The notes below the pieces were generated by a model that saw only the letters and a list, made by a program, of their open reading frames with translations, was not told the origin of the DNA and did no database searches. Positions 33,461-42,224 of a DNA stretch of 64,000 nt are shown here, piece by piece; the stretch's first letter is position 1; each line of letters starts with the position of its first letter. Origin of the DNA: Parvibaculum sp045863935 (GTDB lineage Bacteria > Pseudomonadota > Alphaproteobacteria > Parvibaculales > Parvibaculaceae); assembly GCF_045863935.1 (NCBI RefSeq), contig NZ_BTVP01000006.1, forward strand, positions 49,125 to 113,124, in the 5' to 3' direction. A program made the position numbers and the translations under genes.

Positions 33461-34669
33461 ATGAAGAAATTCGAAATCCGCAACGCCGAGGCGCGCCGCC
33501 TTTTCCTCGACAGCCATGCGTTGAGCCTCGACAGGACAGAGGCACATGGCGAAAGCGAAACGCTCGGCCTCGTGCGGAAACTCGGCTTCGTCCAGCTCGA
33601 TTCGATCAACACGGTCGAGCGCGCCCACCACATGATCCTTTTCTCCCGCGCGCCGGGCTACCGGCGCGAGCATCTGGGCGCACTCCATCACGATCACGGG
33701 GCGCTTTTCGAGCACTGGACGCATGACGCGTCTCTCATCCCGATCGAATTCTATCCGCATTGGCGTCACCGCTTTCGTGCCGCGAAGGCGAGGATCGCGG
33801 CAAACCCGCGCTGGCAGGAACGCATCGGCGGAGAGGGCGAAAAGGTGCTGCGCAATGTGCGGGCGCGGCTGCGGCGCGAGGGAGCGCTGATGGCGCGCGA
33901 CTTCGAGGACAAGGGGGCCGGCGGCTGGTGGGGATGGGGACCGTCGAAGACCGCACTCGAAACGCTGTGGCGGACAGGCGAAGTCGCCATCGCCAGACGC
34001 GAAGGCTTCGAGAAGGTCTACGACCTCGCATCGCGCGTGATCCCCGATGAGATGCGCAATGCGCGTCCGAGCGAGGCGGCATCGACCGACTGGGCTTGCC
34101 GCGAAGCCCTCGACCGGCTGGGGATCGCGACGCCGCAGGAGATCGCGGGGTTCTGGGGCCTCGTCTCCATCGCGCAAGCGAAGGCCTGGGCCCTGCGCGC
34201 GCTGAAGCGAAAGGAAATCGTCGAGGTGACGGTGGAAGGCGTGGACGGCGACTGGCGCCCCGCCCTCGCGCCCGCCGATATCGAGGAGCGCCTTTCCGCT
34301 GCCGCACCGGCGCCCGGCGAAATGCGTTTCCTCTCGCCTTTCGACCCCGCGATCCGCGACCGCAAGCGCGCCATGCGCCTTTTCGGTTTCGACTATCGCA
34401 TCGAGGTCTTCGTGCCGGAGAAGAAGAGGCAATACGGCTATTACGTTCTGCCGCTGATCGCGGGCGACCGCTTCGTGGGCCGCGCCGATGTGAAGGCGCA
34501 TCGCGCCGAGGGCCGTATCGAAATGAAGGGGCTCTGGCTCGAACCCGGCGTGAAGCAGACGAAAGCCCGGGAGAAGGACATCCGCACGGCGCTCGAAGAA
34601 CTCGGCCGCTTCACCGGGACGCCCGCTATCGACGCAGACGCTGCTCTACAGCGCGCCAGAGCCGGGTGA
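33461..34669 (+). CDS. YcaQ/AlkX-type winged-helix DNA glycosylase
   Basis: A protein of 402 residues of the HTH_42 (YcaQ/AlkZ) superfamily, glycosylases that excise alkylated bases and unhook interstrand crosslinks. The catalytic Q-x-D motif is GFVQLDSINTVERAHHMIL (near 43-61), as in the YcaQ/AlkX branch rather than QxQ of AlkZ. Winged-helix repeats follow. DARFVG-like and RADVKAHRAEGRIEM segments near 345-360 belong to the C-terminal beta barrel. No operon partner is evident; its end overlaps the converging ChaC-like gene by 44 nt. Confidence 0.88.
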   Translation: MKKFEIRNAEARRLFLDSHALSLDRTEAHGESETLGLVRKLGFVQLDSINTVERAHHMILFSRAPGYRREHLGALHHDHGALFEHWTHDASLIPIEFYPHWRHRFRAAKARIAANPRWQERIGGEGEKVLRNVRARLRREGALMARDFEDKGAGGWWGWGPSKTALETLWRTGEVAIARREGFEKVYDLASRVIPDEMRNARPSEAASTDWACREALDRLGIATPQEIAGFWGLVSIAQAKAWALRALKRKEIVEVTVEGVDGDWRPALAPADIEERLSAAAPAPGEMRFLSPFDPAIRDRKRAMRLFGFDYRIEVFVPEKKRQYGYYVLPLIAGDRFVGRADVKAHRAEGRIEMKGLWLEPGVKQTKAREKDIRTALEELGRFTGTPAIDADAALQRARAG

Positions 34670-35159
34670 GTCCTTCGTCGGAAAGCCCCGCCTCGTCGAG
34701 ATGACGCACCGTGCTCTCGAGATAGTCCGGATTCTTTCCCGAACGCCCCTCCCCTTCTGCGATAAGGCGCACCTGGGTTTCGAAATCGATGCGGCCCGCA
34801 TATTGCTCATGCGCACGGTCGACGACGAAGCAGAGCGCCTCGACGCGGGAACCGTCATCGACGAGCTCCACCGGTTTCATAATATCGCGATAGACGAGCG
34901 TGACCTGCTCGCGCGCCTGCAGATAGCGCCGCACGTCCTCGGCGCGGCGGGCCTCGACACGGAAGGCGACGCCACGGCAGGCGCCGCCCGCATCGAGCCC
35001 GAAAACAAGGCCCGGTTTTTCCGGTGTGCCACGATGGACATGGCTGTAGACGCAGAAGGCGCGGTGATAGCCGCGCAGGCGCGCGGGGCGCCGCTCCTCA
35101 TACTCGAAACCCGGCCGCCACATGAGCGACCCATATCCAAAAACCCACAAATCCTGCAT
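34626..35159 (-). CDS. ChaC-like gamma-glutamylcyclotransferase
   Basis: An enzyme of 177 residues. It starts MQDLWVFGYGSLMWRPGFEY; YGSL is the substrate-binding loop of gamma-glutamylcyclotransferases. The ChaC branch is shown by LRGYHRAFCVYSHVHRGTPE (about 30-49), by GLVFGLDAGGACRGVAFRV and by a Glu in the segment around residue 95-105 that acts as the general acid/base. ChaC proteins degrade glutathione to 5-oxoproline and Cys-Gly. I chose the ATG at 35159; the longer frame upstream is arginine-rich noise. Confidence 0.88.
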   Translation of the reverse strand: MQDLWVFGYGSLMWRPGFEYEERRPARLRGYHRAFCVYSHVHRGTPEKPGLVFGLDAGGACRGVAFRVEARRAEDVRRYLQAREQVTLVYRDIMKPVELVDDGSRVEALCFVVDRAHEQYAGRIDFETQVRLIAEGEGRSGKNPDYLESTVRHLDEAGLSDEGLTRLWRAVEQRLRR

Positions 35160-35245
35160 GCTGACAACTCCGCTCGCGCGGGCAACTATAGGCACGCGTC
35201 GCGCGGACGCAAAAGCGGCAGCACGACGGCACGGAAATCGAGGCA

Positions 35246-36334
35246 ATGAACGAAGCGGCGGCGACGGGAAGAACAGGCATACGCTGGGGTATCGTGGGAC
35301 CCTCGCTCGCCCTTGCGGGCGTCGTCGCGCTCTACACGGTCTACTGGATCGGCGTATCCGGCGAAGTGAGGAAGGCCGTCGAGAATTTCGCGGCAAGCGA
35401 AACGAGAATAGCAACCTCGTGGAACGATTTTTCCGTCGGCGGCTATCCCTTCCGTATCGAAGCAAACTTCACCTCCCCCGCCGCCGGCGCGCCCGAAGCA
35501 CCGGAGGAATGGCAATGGCAAGGCAAAGGGGCGTCGCTATCGCTGCTGCCCTACAATCTTCGCCATGCCATCCTGACGCTTGAGGGCGAGCAGCGCCTCA
35601 GTTACCGCGACCTTCGGACGAGGGAGCGGGCGCGGAACGAAGCGCGCTTCACGGCCGGTTCGGCAAGGGCAAGCTATGTCGCCCTCGCCGCGCGTCCTTT
35701 CGGCCGCCTCGCCATCGACATCGAAGCGCTCGATGGCGAACACCGGCTGGGTGCGAGCGGCGAGATCAAGCACATGACCGCGACACGCCTGCAGCTTCAT
35801 GCACGGCCAGCGGAAACGCCGGAAGGCGGCGAGGTGCCGGACAGTTACGACCTCGCGCTGCAGGCCGAAGACATCGATATCGGCGGCGCGGAGACGATCC
35901 CCGCGCTTGGACAGAACATGACGCTCTTCCTTGCGCAGACACGCCTGCGCGGTGTCCCGCCGACGAGCCATGCGAGCCTCGTCGAACTGATGCAGGAGTG
36001 GCAGGCGGCGGGCGGCACGCTCGCCATTTCATATCTCGTCGTGAAATGGGGTCCGCTCGATCTCTATGCGAGCGGCGAACTCGGCCTCGACGCAGCGCAT
36101 CGTCCCGAGGGACAGCTCGACGCGCGCATCACCGATTTCGAAGGGCTGCTCGATGCGATGGTGGAGGATGGGCTCGTGGAAGAACGCGAGGCGCGCGTGG
36201 CGCTTGCGGGCCTCGTCCTCGTCTCGCAATTCCAGGGCCAGAAATCGAACGAGGTGCGGGTGCCCGTCATCATGCGCGAAGGACGGCTCTATCTCGGCCC
36301 CCTCGCCGTCGCAAAGCTCGAACCTCTCTACTGA
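35246..36334 (+). CDS. DUF2125 family protein
   Basis: A protein of 362 residues with an N-terminal membrane anchor (about 15-36) and a large periplasmic domain of the alphaproteobacterial DUF2125 family. Family hallmarks are WNDFSVGGYPFRIEANFTSP (about 58-77) and the C-terminal DGLVEEREARVALAGL block with LYLGPLAVAKLEPLY at the end. The role is unknown. It converges on tyrC with a 7-nt coding overlap, a conserved neighbourhood in Rhizobiales. Confidence 0.85.
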   Translation: MNEAAATGRTGIRWGIVGPSLALAGVVALYTVYWIGVSGEVRKAVENFAASETRIATSWNDFSVGGYPFRIEANFTSPAAGAPEAPEEWQWQGKGASLSLLPYNLRHAILTLEGEQRLSYRDLRTRERARNEARFTAGSARASYVALAARPFGRLAIDIEALDGEHRLGASGEIKHMTATRLQLHARPAETPEGGEVPDSYDLALQAEDIDIGGAETIPALGQNMTLFLAQTRLRGVPPTSHASLVELMQEWQAAGGTLAISYLVVKWGPLDLYASGELGLDAAHRPEGQLDARITDFEGLLDAMVEDGLVEEREARVALAGLVLVSQFQGQKSNEVRVPVIMREGRLYLGPLAVAKLEPLY

Positions 36335-37275
36335 TCGTCCTTGCCGCCGGGCTTCGGATGCGTCGGATTGCGCCCGAAATTCGGCGCCGCGATGTCCTGT
36401 CCCGCATCGACGATGGAGCGGCGGATCGCACGGGTGCGCGTGAAGAGGTCGAAAAGCTTGTCGCCATCGCCCCAACGGATCGCGCGCTGAAGCGCCGTCA
36501 GATCCTCCGAGAAACGCGCCAGCATCTCGAGGATCGGTTCCTTGTTGTTGAGGCAGACGTCGCGCCACATCGTTGGGTCGGATGCGGCAAGGCGCGTGAA
36601 GTCGCGGAAGCCCGAGGCGGAATATTTGATGACTTCCGATTGCGTCACCGTTTCGAGATCGCTCGCCGTGCCGACGATATTGTAGGCGATGATGTGCGGC
36701 AGATGGCTCACGATGGCGAGAACGAGATCGTGATGCTTCGGCTCCATCACATCGACCTTCGACCCGCAGGCGCTCCAGAAGGCGCTGAGCTTCTCGACCG
36801 CCTCGTGGTCGGTGCCGGGCACCGGCGTGAGAATGCACCAGCGATTGTCGAAGAGCTCCGGAAAACCTGAATCGGGGCCGGACTCTTCGGTACCGGCGAT
36901 CGGATGGCCGGGGATGAAGTGAACGCCCTCGGGCACATGGGGTCCCATGTCGCGGATGACGGCGAGCTTCACCGACCCGACATCGGTGAGGATCGCGCCT
37001 TTCTTGAGATGAGGCTCGATCTCGGCGGCAATGGCGCCGAGCGCGCCGACCGGCGTGCAGAGGATGACGAGGTCGGCATCCTTTACCGCATCGGCCGCGC
37101 TGCCATGAACACTGTCGACGAAACCAATTTCGAGCGCGCGCTTTCGCGTCTCTTCGGAGCGCGCATGTCCCGCGATATGTTTCGCAAGCCCGGCGCGTTT
37201 CATCGCATGGCCGAGCGACGAGCCGATGAGGCCGAGGCCGATCAGCGCGACCCTGTCGAAATGGGGGGCGCTCAC
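36328..37275 (-). CDS. tyrC: Prephenate/arogenate dehydrogenase
   Basis: A tyrosine-synthesis dehydrogenase of 315 residues that oxidatively decarboxylates prephenate or arogenate. The NAD motif VALIGLGLIGSSLG lies near residue 10, the substrate block HFIPGHPIAGTEESGPD near 119 and SHLPHIIAYNIVGTA near 200. The GTG at 37275 overlaps the hisC stop by 4 nt. The operon order chorismate mutase, hisC, tyrC places three steps of phenylalanine/tyrosine synthesis together, since HisC-like aminotransferases can act on prephenate or phenylpyruvate. Confidence 0.93.
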   Translation of the reverse strand: MSAPHFDRVALIGLGLIGSSLGHAMKRAGLAKHIAGHARSEETRKRALEIGFVDSVHGSAADAVKDADLVILCTPVGALGAIAAEIEPHLKKGAILTDVGSVKLAVIRDMGPHVPEGVHFIPGHPIAGTEESGPDSGFPELFDNRWCILTPVPGTDHEAVEKLSAFWSACGSKVDVMEPKHHDLVLAIVSHLPHIIAYNIVGTASDLETVTQSEVIKYSASGFRDFTRLAASDPTMWRDVCLNNKEPILEMLARFSEDLTALQRAIRWGDGDKLFDLFTRTRAIRRSIVDAGQDIAAPNFGRNPTHPKPGGKDDQ

Positions 37276-38378
37276 GACGCGCCTGCCTTCCGGCCCACGA
37301 AATCGGCAAGGGCCTTCACGACGAGCCTGTTCGCCTCTTCCGAACCCACAGTGAGCCGCAGGCAATCCGGCAGTCCGTAGCTCCCGACAGCGCGCAGGAT
37401 AAGCCCGCGCTTCATCAGAAACTCGTCCGCGTCCTTCGCCGTCCGCCCCTGCTCATGCGGAAAACGGATCAGCAGGAAATTCGCAACGCTCGGCTCGACG
37501 GTGAGGCCAAGACCGGCGATTTCTTCCGTGAGCCATTTGAGCCATTGCTCATTATGGCGGCGGGCGGCATCGACATGATCCGTGTCGCGGATCGCGGCAA
37601 CACCTGCCTTGAGCGCGGGGACCGACACGTTGAAGGGTCCGCGAATGCGGTTCACCACGTCGCAGACATGCGCAGGCGCATACATCCAGCCGAGGCGGAG
37701 CGCGGCAAGCCCGTAAATCTTCGAGAAGGTTCGCGTCATCACGACATTTTCCGACGTCGCGACGAGCTCGATCCCCGCCTCGTAATCGTTGCGGTTCACA
37801 TATTCGCTATAGGCGGCGTCGAGCACGACGAGAATATCGGAGCGAAGTCCCGCGTGAAGGCGGCGCACTTCGTCGGCCGGAATATAGCTCCCGGTCGGAT
37901 TGTTCGGATTGGCGATGAAGATCATCTTCGTCTTCGGCGTGACGGCGGCGAGGATCGCATCGACATCGGTGCGAAGCTCCTTCTCCTTCACGATGATGGA
38001 CGTCGCGCCCGCCGCCTTCGTGACGATCGGATAGACGAGAAATCCATGCTCGGTCGAAATCGCCTCGTCGCCCTCGCCGAGATAGGCCTGGGCAAGAAGA
38101 TGCAGCAACTCGTCCGAACCCGCGCCGCAAACGATCCGGTCCTGCGCGAGACCGTACCGCGCGGCAATCGCCTCGCGCAGTTCGCTCGCGCCGCCATCGG
38201 GATAGAGCTCAAGGCCTTCCGCCGCCGCCGCAAAGGCTTGCCTCGCGCGCGGGCTCGGCCCCAGCGGCGTTTCGTTCGCCGAGAGCTTGTAGACTTTGCC
38301 GGCGCCTTCCGCATGGGCACGGCCGCCGACATAGGCTTCGATTTCCAGAATGCCCTTCTGGGGCTCGGGACGTTTCAT
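37272..38378 (-). CDS. hisC: Histidinol-phosphate/aromatic aminotransferase
   Basis: A class I/II PLP aminotransferase of 368 residues. The phosphate cup includes CGAGSDELLHLLAQ (near 94), the Asn/Pro block is IFIANPNNPTGSYI (near 160), the Asp/Tyr block is VLDAAYSEYV and the PLP lysine is in RTFSKIYGLAALRLGW (near 226). The HisC name is by similarity; in this operon with tyrC and chorismate mutase it may act mainly on aromatic amino acids. The ATG at 38378 is preceded by GAGGGCAAG. Confidence 0.93.
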   Translation of the reverse strand: MKRPEPQKGILEIEAYVGGRAHAEGAGKVYKLSANETPLGPSPRARQAFAAAAEGLELYPDGGASELREAIAARYGLAQDRIVCGAGSDELLHLLAQAYLGEGDEAISTEHGFLVYPIVTKAAGATSIIVKEKELRTDVDAILAAVTPKTKMIFIANPNNPTGSYIPADEVRRLHAGLRSDILVVLDAAYSEYVNRNDYEAGIELVATSENVVMTRTFSKIYGLAALRLGWMYAPAHVCDVVNRIRGPFNVSVPALKAGVAAIRDTDHVDAARRHNEQWLKWLTEEIAGLGLTVEPSVANFLLIRFPHEQGRTAKDADEFLMKRGLILRAVGSYGLPDCLRLTVGSEEANRLVVKALADFVGRKAGAS

Positions 38379-38385
38379 CTTGCCC

Positions 38386-39282
38386 TCACTCACCGTCGCT
38401 CTCGCGCAGCAGCGGGTTGGCATAGCCGCCGAGCAGCCGGACCTCAACGATGGGTTCCACGGCAAGCGCGGTGAAACGTTCGTCGTCTTCGGCCAGATGA
38501 TGGGGAACGGAGACAAGATAGACGTGTTTTGCGACGCCATTGTCGATCCGGGCGCTTGCGATCCGCCTGCCGTCGATGCCGGCATCCTTCACCAGCGCCA
38601 CAACGCGCGCATCGCTCAGGCTTTCGGCCGTGGAAAGGGCGAGGAGGCTCGTGTCGTCTCCCGTGCTCTCGAAGGTGCTGTGGGCGAGAACGAGCGCCCG
38701 CGCACCGTCATTGTCCCCGGCGACATCGACGAAAGGCAGCCGCGCCACGATGCGCATTTCGCTCGTGCCGCCGGTTGCAAAGCCGACCCACCAGTCATCA
38801 TCGGCTGCAACGCCAGGCTGCGGCAGGAGACCGATGGCCGAGCGGTCATGGCCCACACGGCGCAACACGTCGCGCGCATTGCTGTGCAGTTCCATCGGCG
38901 TCGTGGAACCGTAATAGTTGCGCGCAAGGTCCCAGAAGCCGAGCACATCGCCCTGCGGACCGAAGACATCGACCCGGAAGGGCCCTTGAATCCGCGTCAT
39001 CGAAGCCATGATCTCGCGCCAGAGCCGGACCAGAACGCGAAGCGGCAGCCGGCCCTTGTGGCGTCCAGCGACACGCCGGAGCACCTCGGCCTCGCGGGCC
39101 GGACGGAAAGCGACAAAGCTGCCCTTGCCGGCGGCGCTCGCTGCCCGGGCCTTGGCCTCGGCGACCTCGACCACGAGCTCGGTGCGCTTCAGCAGGAGGT
39201 CCTGGATGGCGTCGTCGATCGCATCGATCTCCTTGCGGACATCGGCGAGGGCCTTTTCGGGCGTTGCTGTCTCGGTCGTCAT
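38386..39282 (-). CDS. Chorismate mutase with C-terminal extension
   Basis: A protein of 298 residues. Residues 8-95 form an AroQ-type chorismate mutase helix bundle: LADVRKEIDAIDDAIQDLLL with the catalytic Arg, then KRTELVVEVAEAK, FRPAREAEVLRR and ALVRLWREIMA-like helices. The C-terminal 190 residues (from IQGPFRVDVFG) resemble a degenerate prephenate-dehydratase/periplasmic-binding-type fold with an ACT-like end but lack clear catalytic motifs. It leads the hisC-tyrC operon (7 nt to hisC) and commits chorismate to prephenate. Confidence 0.88.
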   Translation of the reverse strand: MTTETATPEKALADVRKEIDAIDDAIQDLLLKRTELVVEVAEAKARAASAAGKGSFVAFRPAREAEVLRRVAGRHKGRLPLRVLVRLWREIMASMTRIQGPFRVDVFGPQGDVLGFWDLARNYYGSTTPMELHSNARDVLRRVGHDRSAIGLLPQPGVAADDDWWVGFATGGTSEMRIVARLPFVDVAGDNDGARALVLAHSTFESTGDDTSLLALSTAESLSDARVVALVKDAGIDGRRIASARIDNGVAKHVYLVSVPHHLAEDDERFTALAVEPIVEVRLLGGYANPLLRESDGE

Positions 39283-39385
39283 TCGGCGGCATCCGGCGGG
39301 GGATTTCGGCTCGCGGGCAGGCCCCCTACCCGGCCCGCAAGAGCGGTATTCATACGGGGACAACCTGCTAAAATCAAAGAAAACA

Positions 39386-39422
39386 TTGACATTTTGGGGG
39401 GTGCATCCCTAGCTATGCACCC
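39386..39422 (+). promoter_or_regulatory. Promoter and inverted-repeat operator of metX
   Basis: TTGACA at 39386 and TAGCTA at 39410 (18-bp spacing) form a promoter for metX. An 8-bp perfect inverted repeat, GGGTGCAT-N8-ATGCACCC (39399-39422), covers the -10 region and would be a good repressor site. A leader hairpin GGCGGG/CCCGCC follows at 39428-39450. The SAM-II riboswitch often seen before metA/metX was looked for and not convincingly found. Confidence 0.5.
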
Positions 39423-39491
39423 TGTTTGGCGGGGGTCCCGAAAGCCCGCCGCGGAGCCATTCAAGCCGGAAAAAGGCGGCGCAGAGGCGCT

Positions 39492-40697
39492 ATGAACACC
39501 ATCGAAAAGGCCGCGGACCCCTCGGGCGCCGCAGGTCCGGACAGCGCGGAATTCGAGGAAGGCGGGATCAGGGTGCACCGTGCATCCATGACCTTCGGCC
39601 CCGAGCAGCCGCTTGCCCTCGATTCCGGCGTCAATCTGAGCCCGTTTACCATCGCCTACGAGACCTATGGCACGCTGAACGCGGACAAGTCGAACGCGGT
39701 CCTGATCTGCCATGCGCTGACAGGCGACCAGTATGCCGCAAGTTCGCACCCGCTGACCGGCAAGCCCGGCTGGTGGCCGCACATGGTGGGGCCGGGGCGG
39801 CCCATCGACACGAACCGCTTCTTTGTCGTCTGCCAGAACGTGATCGGCGGCTGCCAGGGGACGACCGGCCCGAAGGACATCGACCCGGCAACCGGGCGGC
39901 CCTATGGGCTGAGCTTCCCCGTCATCACCATCGGCGACATGGTCCGCGCGCAAGCCATGCTGCTCGACCGTCTCGGCATCGGCGACCTTTTCTGCGTCAT
40001 CGGCGGCTCGATGGGCGGCATGCAGGCGCTGCAATGGGCGGCGGCCTATCCCGAGCGTGTCTTCTCGGCAATCCCGATTGCGACCGCCGCACGCCATTCC
40101 GCGCAGAACATCGCCTTCCACGAGGTCGGCCGCCAGGCCATCATGGCCGACCCCGAATGGAAGCAAGGCGCCTATCTCTCGCACGGCACGACCCCCGGCA
40201 AGGGGCTCGCGGTCGCGCGCATGGCCGCGCATATCACCTATCTGTCGGAAGCGGCGCTTCATCGCAAGTTCGGCCGTAACCTGCAGGACCGCGACAGCAT
40301 CACCTACGGCTTCGATGCCGACTTCCAGATCGAAAGCTATCTGCGCCATCAGGGCTCGACCTTCGTCGACCGCTTCGACGCGAATTCCTATCTCTACATC
40401 ACGCGCGCGATGGACTATTTCGATCTCGCCGACGATTACGGCGGCGTGCTCGCCAACGCGTTCCGGGGTACGACGTCACGCTTCTGCGTGGTTTCCTTCA
40501 CCAGCGACTGGCTCTTTCCGACGTCGGACAATCGCCAGATCGTGCATGCGCTGAACGCAGTTGCGGCCAAGGTGAGTTTCGTCGAGATCAAGACAGACAA
40601 GGGTCACGACGCCTTCCTGCTGGAGGAGCCGGAAATGTTCGCGACGCTGCGCGGCTTCATCGACAGCGCAGCGCGCACGCGGGGCATCGCCGGATGA
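39492..40697 (+). CDS. metX: Homoserine O-acetyltransferase
   Basis: An alpha/beta-hydrolase-fold enzyme of 401 residues that acylates homoserine in methionine synthesis. The nucleophile elbow GGSMGGMQALQWA sits near residue 174. The family's substrate block NVIGGCQGTTGPKDIDP lies near 117, the acid Asp in FTSDWLFPTSDN near 336 and the His in KTDKGHDAFLLE near 370. Whether it uses acetyl- or succinyl-CoA cannot be told from this alone. metW overlaps its end by 4 nt. Confidence 0.95.
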   Translation: MNTIEKAADPSGAAGPDSAEFEEGGIRVHRASMTFGPEQPLALDSGVNLSPFTIAYETYGTLNADKSNAVLICHALTGDQYAASSHPLTGKPGWWPHMVGPGRPIDTNRFFVVCQNVIGGCQGTTGPKDIDPATGRPYGLSFPVITIGDMVRAQAMLLDRLGIGDLFCVIGGSMGGMQALQWAAAYPERVFSAIPIATAARHSAQNIAFHEVGRQAIMADPEWKQGAYLSHGTTPGKGLAVARMAAHITYLSEAALHRKFGRNLQDRDSITYGFDADFQIESYLRHQGSTFVDRFDANSYLYITRAMDYFDLADDYGGVLANAFRGTTSRFCVVSFTSDWLFPTSDNRQIVHALNAVAAKVSFVEIKTDKGHDAFLLEEPEMFATLRGFIDSAARTRGIAG

Positions 40698-41320
40698 GCA
40701 ACGGACATGGCCCCAGTGCGGGCCGCGTAGACCTCGATCTCATCGCCCAGATGATCGCGCCGGAGAGCCGCGTGCTCGATGTCGGCTGCGGCGACGGCGA
40801 CTTGCTGGCCCTGTTGCGCTCGCAGAAGAACATCGACGGACGCGGCGTGGAATTGAGCCAGGAAGGCGTGAACGCAAGCGTGGCGCGCGGCCTTGCCGTG
40901 GTGCAGGGCGACGCCGACACCGACCTCTCGGACTATCCGGACGACGCCTTCGATTATGTGATCCTCAGCCAGACGATCCAGGCGACGCGGAACCCGAAGG
41001 CGGTTTTGCGCCAGATGAAGCGCATCGGGCGGCGGGTCATTGTCTCGTTTCCGAATTTCGGCAATTGGCGCGTGCGCCTGCAGCTGCTTTTCAACGGCCG
41101 CATGCCGGAAACACGCTCGCTCGGCTATTCCTGGTACGACACGCCCAACATCCATCTTTGCACGGTGCGGGACTTCGCCTTGCTCTGCCAAGACCTCGGA
41201 CTGGGGATAGAGGATGCGCTCATCCTGACGGGCGAGAAGGCGTGGCGCATTTCCGATCCCGGCATGCTGGCAAATCTGTTCGCGGTCGACGCCGTCTTCC
41301 TTCTCTCGCGCCGCGACTGA
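40694..41320 (+). CDS. metW: MetW methyltransferase-domain protein
   Basis: A protein of 208 residues that nearly always follows metX. SAM-fold motif VLDVGCGDGDLLALLR lies near residue 20, GRGVELSQEGVNA follows, and the MetW-specific blocks are YVILSQTIQATRNPKAVL and SFPNFGNWRVRLQLLFNGRMP (spanning about 118-138). MetW stimulates or completes MetX-dependent methionine synthesis; its methyltransferase activity is unproven. The 4-nt overlap with metX shows coupling. Confidence 0.95.
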   Translation: MSNGHGPSAGRVDLDLIAQMIAPESRVLDVGCGDGDLLALLRSQKNIDGRGVELSQEGVNASVARGLAVVQGDADTDLSDYPDDAFDYVILSQTIQATRNPKAVLRQMKRIGRRVIVSFPNFGNWRVRLQLLFNGRMPETRSLGYSWYDTPNIHLCTVRDFALLCQDLGLGIEDALILTGEKAWRISDPGMLANLFAVDAVFLLSRRD

Positions 41321-41323
41321 ACC

Positions 41324-42085
41324 CTATTCATCGTCCATCGGCATGACAGCACGTGCCGGCGTGGGTGCGGGCAACGGCGCAATCGCCCGCACGCGGGACG
41401 CAACCTTGCGCGCGGCGGGAAGAGCCGTCGCGGCATAGATCTGCTTCGTCGCTTCAACCACGATGACGCCGGAAAAACGCGGCCAGAGCATATGGCCCGC
41501 GCGCTCCCATGCGGGAGCTGAACGCAACAGCGGACGCCAGTCGAAGGGGGGGACGAAAAGCGCGGCCTCCCAGCACGACGGAGAGAACATGGATTCGCGC
41601 AGGAGCTGCGTGATCTGGCTGCGCGAGAAGGGTTGCCCATGGCCGAAAGGCGTCGCCTCGCGCCGCGCCCACAATCCCCGCCGGTTCGGCACGACGATCA
41701 TGACGCGCCCGCCCGGCGCCAGTACGCGCCATATCTGCCGGAGCAGCACGCGCATGGACTCGCTCGCTTCGAGCCCATGCACAAGCAGCACGCGGTCCAT
41801 GCTCTCGTCGGGCAAGGGCAGTTCGCGCTCGTCGACAAGGCCGGTGAGGCAGCGCGCGTCCGCCGGCCATTGCATGACACCCTGCCGCGCGGGCATGAGG
41901 CCGATGACGCGCTGCGCCGTTCCCAGGAAAGGCGCGAGATAGGGCGTCGCAAAACCGAGGCCGAGCATGTTGAGCCCGCGCACATCCGGCCATATCTCCT
42001 CGATGCGCCCCGCAATATGGTGCTGCGCAACACGCCCCAGGGGACGGCCGTAGAAGTCGCGCAGATCGATCACATCCATATGCAT
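41324..42085 (-). CDS. Methyltransferase-domain protein
   Basis: A protein of about 253 residues, class I methyltransferase-like. It starts near DVIDLRDFYGRPLGRVAQH, a segment conserved in alphaproteobacterial homologues next to gloB. The SAM site is degenerate (NMLGLGFATPYLAPFLG, near 39); LPLPDESMDRVLLVHGLEAS and VLAPGGRVMIVVPNRRGLWARRE complete the fold. The C-terminus is an alanine/proline tail. The start may be GTG at 42094, or ATG at 42085 or 42079. It is convergent with metW (3 nt apart) and divergent from gloB. Confidence 0.82.
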   Translation of the reverse strand: MHMDVIDLRDFYGRPLGRVAQHHIAGRIEEIWPDVRGLNMLGLGFATPYLAPFLGTAQRVIGLMPARQGVMQWPADARCLTGLVDERELPLPDESMDRVLLVHGLEASESMRVLLRQIWRVLAPGGRVMIVVPNRRGLWARREATPFGHGQPFSRSQITQLLRESMFSPSCWEAALFVPPFDWRPLLRSAPAWERAGHMLWPRFSGVIVVEATKQIYAATALPAARKVASRVRAIAPLPAPTPARAVMPMDDE

Positions 42086-42224
42086 GGAGTTCACTCTAGC
42101 AAATCCGGCGAGGCCGGGTTCACGCGGGCGCCCGGGATCACTACCTTAGGGGCGAAGCCTATACCGGATGAGACTAACGGAGGGCAAACGGCCCCGAAAA
42201 GCCGGTATTCCCGGAGGAGACGAG

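Noticed and set aside
39283..39491. SAM-II riboswitch upstream of metX
   Set aside because: A GCTAAA at 39368 and a loop of suitable size can be found, but the conserved GAUUU loop and pseudoknot pairing cannot be built; the case is too weak.
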